Source of the DNA: Manis javanica
Taxonomy: Eukaryota; Chordata; Mammalia; Pholidota; Manidae
DNA: 64,000 bases
Direction of reading: 5' to 3'
Assembly: GCF_040802235.1 (NCBI RefSeq)
Contig: NC_133172.1
Coordinates: 58,101,613 to 58,165,612 of the forward strand
The translations under genes were made by a program, and so were the position numbers. The notes below the pieces were generated by a model. It had not been told where the DNA came from and made no database searches. It worked only from the letters and a program-made list of their open reading frames with translations. Of this stretch, positions 58,130-64,000 are shown piece after piece. Every line of letters starts with the position of its first letter. The first letter of the stretch is position 1.

Positions 58130-58231
58130 GACAGAGAGAGGGAGGGAAGGAAGAGGGGATGGGAGGGAGGGGAAGGGAGGAGAGGGGAGAGGACAGGATG
58201 TGGTGGGGGCAAGAGAGAAAGAGGGGAGAGG
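58130..58231. repeat. Purine-only (GGGA/GGAA)n simple repeat
   Basis: About 100 bases almost purely G and A on the + strand, lying just 3' of the C16orf46 stop (its own strand is CT-rich). Confidence 0.9.
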
Positions 58232-58282
58232 ATGAATGAATTTCAAACAGTGCTTATTCCCAGGGAATCACACTGCAGCAAC

Positions 58283-59257
58283 TCAGAGGAGTCTGTGCCT
58301 GGGGCCGGGGATAACTCTGCTCACTGTGAGGGGCGGCAGGTGAGGCTTTGGGAACACTTTGGTATCCAATGTGTGGGGCCCGTTTTCCTGCTTGGCCTCA
58401 CGCTTTCGGATGTTCATGGGAGGTCTTGGCAGCCTATCTTTGAATTTGGCTCTGTAGCTTTGCACTTCCCGTTTCTGCAAAAGCTGCAGGGCGGCAAGGT
58501 AGCGAACGTTGCTGTGGCTGGGACGGCCCCCTAGGTTTCTCCCCGGCAGGGGCGCCCAGGGCAGGCAGCACAACTGTGGATCAGCCGTCAGTGTCTTCGT
58601 GGGGAAAGGCGGCACGGCGTGGATCTTCAGGGGCTTGGCCAGCCCAACCAGTCTCTTTTCATCTTTCCCCTCAACTGTTTTCAACCCATTGGCACAAGCC
58701 ACACTCCCACCCTTTTCCATACTCAGCACCTTCTCTTCTGGCTGCAAGAAAATGTTCTTATTCTTCTTACCCAGAATATCCAAGGTATTTTGGGGTGAAG
58801 GCTTCAGGGGAGGTAGATTTAAAAGGGCCTTTGAAATCCAGGAGTCCGAAATGGAGGGACCTCTGTCAGCACCTGTGCTGGGGTCCTTGCCCCTGTCAGT
58901 CTCAGGAGTGGCCCAGTCTTCCGTGCACCAAATAAACTCCTTTATTTGCAGACTTTTTTTCTCTACCTGACTGGAGGTGGGAAAGCAGATCTTGCTGATC
59001 TCCCTGGAGGTGGTGAGAGGGCCTTGGCGGATGGCCTGAGCCTGGGAAGGGCCATCTTGCTCCTTCTCTGGGCCCACCTCAGCCAAAGCCCCCAATTCCA
59101 ACTTCCCTGCCTCCAACTGAGGCCTGGCCTGGGGGGTCCTTTGGGAGAGACTGAAGCAGAGTAAGCAGCGGCTGGCACTTTCTCCCACCCACGTCTTCTT
59201 AAACTTCTTCGTAGGCCAGATGCAGGCAGTGGGGGAAGTCCGTCCCCAGCCTCGGAC
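58283..59257 (-). CDS. C16orf46: C16orf46 last coding exon, residues 71-394
   Basis: Acceptor read on the minus strand as ctatttgcag|GTC. One open frame to the stop at 58283-58285. Upstream codons MPLYLQ in the same frame belong to the intron. Confidence 0.88.
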   Translation of the reverse strand, partial: VRGWGRTSPTACIWPTKKFKKTWVGESASRCLLCFSLSQRTPQARPQLEAGKLELGALAEVGPEKEQDGPSQAQAIRQGPLTTSREISKICFPTSSQVEKKSLQIKEFIWCTEDWATPETDRGKDPSTGADRGPSISDSWISKALLNLPPLKPSPQNTLDILGKKNKNIFLQPEEKVLSMEKGGSVACANGLKTVEGKDEKRLVGLAKPLKIHAVPPFPTKTLTADPQLCCLPWAPLPGRNLGGRPSHSNVRYLAALQLLQKREVQSYRAKFKDRLPRPPMNIRKREAKQENGPHTLDTKVFPKPHLPPLTVSRVIPGPRHRLL

Positions 59258-62200
59258 CTGCAAATAGAGGGGCATGTTACTCTGGGCTGAGCTGCCCCAA
59301 CTTCGGCCACATCCCCATTCAGACTGTCCTATTTGAACTGATTTTTTTTTTCAACTGACTCACCTTTGTTTTGTTTTTTTTTAACTTATAATACCTATTT
59401 TCTCCTCAAACTAAGCAATAGTATTTGTAACAGAATGTTTATTTGAAATTCTAGAAGCAGGATTTGTTAATGCTAAAATATTAAGCAATAGTATCTGTAA
59501 ACAGTCACCTTGATGTGTTTATTTCTTCAGATGCACATTAAAATAAAGTCAGAACTATTAAAATAAAATAAAAACTGCTCGTACTTGTCCCCCTATCAGG
59601 CTTTGCTGTACTGCCAGGCTCTTGGTTCCCACGCCCTAGCGGCTGCCGCCTGGAGAGGTTGGGGGGGGGGAATGGACCAGCAGGGCAGGCCCTGGGTCCA
59701 CCCAGCCCAGGCACGGTGCCGCTCCATCCATGCCCAGAGTCTCCTGGCTGGGCTCGCCACGAAGGGCACCATTAGCCAGAGCTGCCAGATCCAGGACCAC
59801 ATTTGGGACATACTTAAACTAAACAAATTAGGTGCTGTTTACCAAAATTCAGGTTTAACAGGGCATCTCTTTGTTTCCATTCGCTAAATCCGGCAACTTT
59901 GCTTTTATTGCATTCCAGGCACCGAGCTGAAGATCTACTGACATCCGTTTGCTTAATCCTCATTGAAGCACTATGATTAGGCATGCTGACGCCCAAGTTA
60001 CAAAGGTGGAAACTGAGGCTCAAAATGTTATTAAATCCAATGACAAGTTCTGGCACATTCAGAAGTTCTGTGCATTTCCACACAGGGGATGAGGAGAGGC
60101 TGTGAGGGGTGGCAGTGTCTCCCAGACCCAAGCAGGGACCCAGCCTCTGGTCACCCTGCACAAAAAGCAGCCCTTTACCTGGTTTCCTCCTCTCCCTCCA
60201 CACCCCCTCACCTCATCTGCTCGGCTCCCCAAACTCCTCTAGTGTTAAGCATAACATTTTTTAAAAAGTCTACTAAGTGCTTGCCACTGAAGTAGGCATG
60301 GTGTCCTTCTCACTGCGCTTACCCAAGGCTGGAGGCCATGGGTGGGAACGGGGGGCTCAGGGATGGGTGCTCTCCCCAAGGTTACTGCAGGAACACAGCA
60401 GCCTGGAATCTGGACCTTTCTTATTCTAAAATTCCTTGATTATATTCAAACCAAAAAAACCCACATTTTCTTTCGCACAGTTCAGTCCCAGTTCTTGGAT
60501 TTATGCAATTATACACAGGGGCCGCAAGGCCGCTGCCCTGCCCTGCACACTGAGTTGGCCGACAGACACCTTCCCCAGCCTCCAACTCCCTTTGCATCCA
60601 TTCCTGTCCCTTCATGAGCTGCCGATGGCCACTGGGTGCTTACTCAAACATCATCCCTCTGGACCCTAGCTTCCCGGGTGCTTTTCCAACTTTTGTAGAA
60701 AAGCGAAGGTCCCAGCCTGTTCGCTAACAGGTCTGCAGCTAGGATGAGACAAGTCGCCTGATCCCCACCTCTGTCCAAAGGGATTTGCCTCCAGGCTGTA
60801 CTTGTGTAGCAAGTCAACTTTTACTTAATTGCATATTTGTTAAGGAGAATCTAAATTCTGAAGCAACTCCTGAACTTTTGTCTTTCTCAATCTATTAAAC
60901 ATACCCATCTGATGAATCAGCACACTCTCTCCACTTGCCTGACCCTAAGAGTCACCTGAGCTGCTATTTAAAATTCCAGACTTCTGGGTTCCACTAGCCT
61001 ACTCAGCCAGTACTTGGGAGAGGGGCTTGGGAAGATGGACTTTAAAAAGCACCCCACGTGAGCCCTGGGTCAAGGCTGGTACAGAGGATCTGTATCTCGG
61101 CCATACTCAGGTGGCCTGGCAGGGGATCCAAGCACCAAGGAGGGGGGTCAGTAACACCTGGCTCTTTGGGTCCTTACAGGTGGGCTGTCACAGGTGAGTG
61201 CTTCCAAAAAGGTCAGGTATCTGCCGGGACCAAGGGCCAAGCTGCAATGCGATGTGACTGTGCCTCCTTCCTGAAGGAGCCCCCACATAGCCACCAAGTG
61301 GGGTGGGTCTCCACAGGGCTACAAGGGGGAAGAACAAAGGTAGCCATAGGAAAGGCCCCTTGGGCCATTCTGGGTCAAAAATGCACAGCCCTGAGGCATC
61401 CAATCATCTGTTTCCTGTGAGGTCCGTTTGCTCTGCAAGCATAGGAAATCCTCACAGATCCATGCCAGCGAAGTTCTCTGTCCTTTAAATTCTGGTCCAG
61501 GGGTCCCTGGCACCAGTACAGAAACCATCAAAGGGCAGTGAGGTAGTGCAGGAAGCTGGCTTTGATGGGATGAGCCCCTGTTACCCGTCCTGTGGCAAGG
61601 CCGCCTGAGCAGCCAGTCAGGGCTGGTGGGGTGGGGCGAGCTAGGGGTAGCAGGCAGCAGGCAGCCCCAGTGGTGTGGCACCATCGTCCTAGACAGAGTG
61701 TGACAGCAAGCATGCTCTAAGCATGGTGCTCATGGGGGACTTTTTCCAATTAAAAGAAAATGCTTTCCCAAAGTAGTTACCTTCAATAGTAAACTGAGTC
61801 TTCTAAACTTGGAGCATTTTGAATTCTTAAATAGAACGGCCTAGGACCCTGACTTATCTGGCATGAGTGTGTGTATCTGGAAGGTCGCAAACACTTAAGG
61901 AGGCGGTGAGCAGCACAGTGAGTTCTGAGGAGGCTTCGCAAGGCAGGATTCCTCCAGCCGCCCAGTGGATGTGGGTGACTTGCTCTGCCTTGTCTGGGCT
62001 TCACTTCCCATATTAGATCAGGGTTTCCCAACCTCAGCACTACCAATATTTGGGGCTTGGTATGGACTATACGATTGTGTCCCCCAACAAATTCCTTTGT
62101 TGAAACTAACCCCCCACAAGTGATAGTATTTGGAGGTGGGGACTTGGGTAGGTAATTAGGGTCGGACGAGGGCAAGAGGGTGGGGCCCCCTATGGGACTA

Positions 62201-63271
62201 GCACCCTTGTAAGAAGAGGAGACAATAAAGAATCTCTCAGCTTGCATGCACCAAGGGAGGCCCCGTGAGGGCATAACCAGGAAGAGGGCCCTCACCAAGA
62301 ACCTGAGCGTACGGGCACCCTGAGCTCAGACTTCCATCCTTCGGAACCGTGAGCAGTAACTGTCTGCGGCATCCTGTTCCAGCAGCCGGAACTAAGACGG
62401 GGCTGGCTCCTCCCTTGAGGTGGGGCCGACCTGCGCACTGTAGGGTGTGAGGCAGTATTCCTGGCTCTGCCCAGCGGATGCCAGCAGCTTCCCCTCCCTC
62501 ACACCCCCAGTGGGGACATTGCCAGGTGTCCTCTGAGAATCACTTAGCCAAATGTCCCTACAGTTCTCAATTTAGGATTCTACTCTTGATTCTAAGAATA
62601 GTTTAAGAATAAACCCACAGGGCTCCGGGACACACATCTCAGGTCTCATGGGGAGTCTCGCACAACAGTTAAGGAGCTCAGGTTCTGGAGTCCAGAATTG
62701 CTGATTCAAGCCCTGCCTTGGCCGCTGGCTGGGTGATCTTCAGCACACTTTTTCACCTTTCAGATGCCTCAGTATCCTTGTCCAAATAGTGAGGCCCTTC
62801 ATAATACCTGCCTGGTAGGGCTGCTGGGAGGATGAATAACGGGTGGACATGAAGCGTTCAGGACTGTGTTTGCAAAGCCTAGCAGCCATAAATACTCAAA
62901 GGACTGTTACTTTCATCATTAATATTTGACCTCTGTCCCTGAGGTTTCTACATTTCATTGCTTATGCATTTTTTGGTAATAGTAACTCTTTTTGAAAAGA
63001 ATAAAAGAAAAAGCTGGCATGAAAGCAGTGACATGCAAGAGACAGAGTTCGCGATACTCACCGCCTCGTCCCACCCGGTTCCGATGGCAAACTCATGGGC
63101 TTCTTCATCTTGTTCACGTGTAATGTCACTGATATTGAGAAGACAAAAAACATGATTCTTTTCACTTCTTTCATCTGGACAAGTATAGGTTAATTCTGTT
63201 TCTTCTGTACTTTGGATTTCATTATTTTCACTATTTTCTAACTCAGTCTCGTTTTTCTGACACAGATCCAT
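58283..63271 (-). CDS. C16orf46: C16orf46 homologue, uncharacterised protein (2 coding exons, 394 aa)
   Basis: Two coding exons on the minus strand: 63271-63062 (70 codons, start ATG at 63271-63269) and 59257-58283 (324 residues plus stop). The donor is GAGGCG|GTGAGT and the acceptor ATTTGCAG|GTCCGAGG; the join reads DEAVRGWGRTS in phase. The total of 394 residues is close to the human length as I know it. The N-terminus is acidic (LENSENNEIQSTEETE), the middle is Pro/Ser/Lys-rich and probably disordered, and the C-terminus has a conserved-looking NVRYLAALQLLQKREVQSYR. There is no signal peptide, membrane segment or named domain. Function unknown. Position between ATMIN and the expected GCSH supports the name. 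Confidence 0.88.
59938..60085 (-). repeat. MIR SINE
   Basis: 'cgcccaagttacaaaggtggaaactgaggctc' is reverse MIR wording. Confidence 0.75.
60950..61065 (+). repeat. MER5A-like DNA transposon fragment
   Basis: 'agagtcacctgagctgctatttaaaattccagacttctggg' and 'ggactttaaaaagcacccca' match the MER5A/Charlie pattern. Confidence 0.6.
62056..62399 (+). repeat. MLT1-type LTR (ERVL-MaLR)
   Basis: 'tgtgtcccccaacaaattcctttgttgaaactaaccccc', 'ggaggtggggacttgggtaggtaattaggg', 'gggactagcacccttgtaagaagagg' and the end 'cagcagccggaactaagac' follow the MLT1 order. It interrupts or abuts a reverse MER20 fragment (62021-62055). Confidence 0.8.
62655..62903 (+). repeat. MIR SINE, near full length
   Basis: 'aaggagctcaggttctggagtccag', 'gcctcagtatccttgtcc', 'gggctgctgggaggatgaataac' in MIR order. 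Confidence 0.8.
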
Positions 63272-63309
63272 TACTGTGATGGTTGCTTAAAGTTTTTAAC
63301 ACCTTCTTC
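63062..63309 (-). CDS. C16orf46: C16orf46 first coding exon, residues 1-70 with 5' UTR
   Basis: Minus-strand acceptor ttcatgtttcag|GAAG puts the exon start at 63309. ATG at 63271-63269, donor GCG|GTGAGT with GT at 63061-63060. Reads MDLCQKNETELENSENNEIQ and on. Confidence 0.85.
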
Positions 63310-64000
63310 CTGAAACATGAAATACAGAGTGAACTTAGTTCTCAATTTTGATTTTTTAAAAAACAATTCAGTAACTCAGGTGGAATATCTTCAGGACACA
63401 TTCAAGAGTAGACTGAGGAGAAATATTACAAAACCATCCATTGTTGACTATTGATGTTAGAAAAGATAAGGCCAATTTTAAAGACTAATGGGTTTAATTA
63501 AAGGTCAAAATTGGAATTGAAGAAAAGAGAATAGGAAGATACTAACCCAGGCTCTACCCCTTGTAAGGAGGTAAGAGGGTGGGAAGGAATGTAGGTTTCA
63601 GCATCCATAACCCTCCCTCCACAAGTGTCCAAGTGATATCGCACCAGTGTCAAGAGGACTGCTGTGGATATGTATGACGCAGGCAGCCCAGCCTCCTCCT
63701 TTTTCCTTCCCAGCCACTCTGGGTATCAGCTTCAGGATCCGTCGGCCTCTGAGGAAGCTGGTAGAGCACGTGGTCCAGGCTAAGTCAACCAGGTCACCCT
63801 CATCCACTCTATACGACTCGTGTCTATGTAAGAAGGGGAAATTTGGACAAAGATACACATACAGGGAAAAGGATGTGAAGAGGCCCAGGGAGAAGAAGGC
63901 CACCTACAAGCCAAGGAGAGAAGCCTGGACCAGACCCTTCCCTCCCAGCCCTCAGGAGGCTCCAGCCCAGCAGAGACGCGGACTTCGAGCCTCCAGAGGC
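63310..64000. other. Upstream of C16orf46 coding exon 1
   Basis: Minus-strand intron or 5' flank of C16orf46. The gene's promoter and first non-coding exon were not identified and probably lie beyond the window. From about 63838 the text ('gatgtgaagaggcccagggagaagaaggcc', 'aagccaaggagagaagcctgg') is an old LTR-type repeat cut off by the window end. Confidence 0.5.

Larger units (their letters stand above)
50251..58282. other. ATMIN-C16orf46 intergenic region (convergent)
   Basis: No exon recognised. Contents seen: an 18-bp direct duplication (52500-52535), a MER20-like element (53713-53916), a minisatellite (57574-57720) and a purine run (58130-58231). Both flanking genes end into this stretch, so parts may be 3' UTR. 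Confidence 0.6.
59258..63061. other. C16orf46 intron
   Basis: No further exon recognised. Holds a MIR (59938-60085, minus), a MER5A-like piece (60950-61065), a MER20 fragment (62021-62055), an MLT1 LTR (62056-62399) and a MIR (62655-62903). Confidence 0.65.

Noticed and set aside
58509-58970. Plus-strand ORFs opposite C16orf46
   Set aside because: Shadows of the minus-strand coding exon, which has matching splice sites and continuous homology.
1-64000. CRISPR arrays, bacterial operons, riboswitches or phage
   Set aside because: Introns, CpG islands, LINEs and MIRs show a mammalian nuclear locus. No regularly spaced repeat array or prokaryotic gene structure was seen.

Overview
This window is nuclear DNA from a placental mammal. 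It carries three host protein-coding genes in the order and orientation of human 16q23.2: CENPN (+), ATMIN (+) and C16orf46 (-). A CpG-rich head-to-head promoter lies upstream of CENPN, where synteny places CMC2 (-). All three reading frames can be assembled from exons with consensus splice sites and open frames: CENPN 339 aa in 10 coding exons, ATMIN 821 aa in 4 exons, C16orf46 394 aa in 2 coding exons. I saw no Alu, rodent B1/B2, ruminant or carnivore SINEs. The only SINEs are old MIRs, and the young repeats are L1 3' ends, one gammaretrovirus-like provirus and a short A-tailed retroposon. A SINE-poor genome of this kind would fit a pangolin, but that lineage call is a low-confidence inference.

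Layout. 1-1580: decayed end of a L1 (ORF2 and 3' UTR). 1581-6569: mostly unique intronic or flanking DNA (CMC2 intron by synteny) with old MIR copies, a second L1 3' end and a CTCF-like motif. 6570-15571: a full-length but broken class I endogenous retrovirus (LTR-gag-pol-env-LTR, + strand, tRNA-Pro-type primer site) flanked by a perfect 5-bp target duplication. Its integrase region is interrupted by a 0.5-kb retroposon. 15572-16520: CpG-rich CMC2/CENPN promoter. 16200-35400: CENPN. 35400-38390: intergenic, old repeats. 38390-50250: ATMIN with its CpG-island promoter. 50250-58282: convergent intergenic DNA. 58283-63309: C16orf46. 63310-64000: its upstream intron or flank, ending in an old LTR-type repeat.

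How the genes relate. CENP-N is a kinetochore protein that reads CENP-A nucleosomes, and its promoter carries a CCAAT box plus CHR/E2F-like elements typical of G2/M genes. ATMIN (ASCIZ) is a zinc-finger transcription factor and DNA-damage cofactor whose C-terminal half is an array of TQT motifs that bind dynein light chain. C16orf46 is uncharacterised. The genes are neighbours, not an operon or pathway.

The most unusual region is the provirus. It landed inside the GC-rich shoulder of the CMC2/CENPN promoter in the same orientation as CENPN. Its LTR has an expanded 27-bp CCAAT repeat array, its gag has an in-frame leader with a hydrophobic segment (glyco-Gag-like), and it contains a perfect 14-bp inverted repeat at the start of capsid. 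No wholly new multi-gene system is evident.
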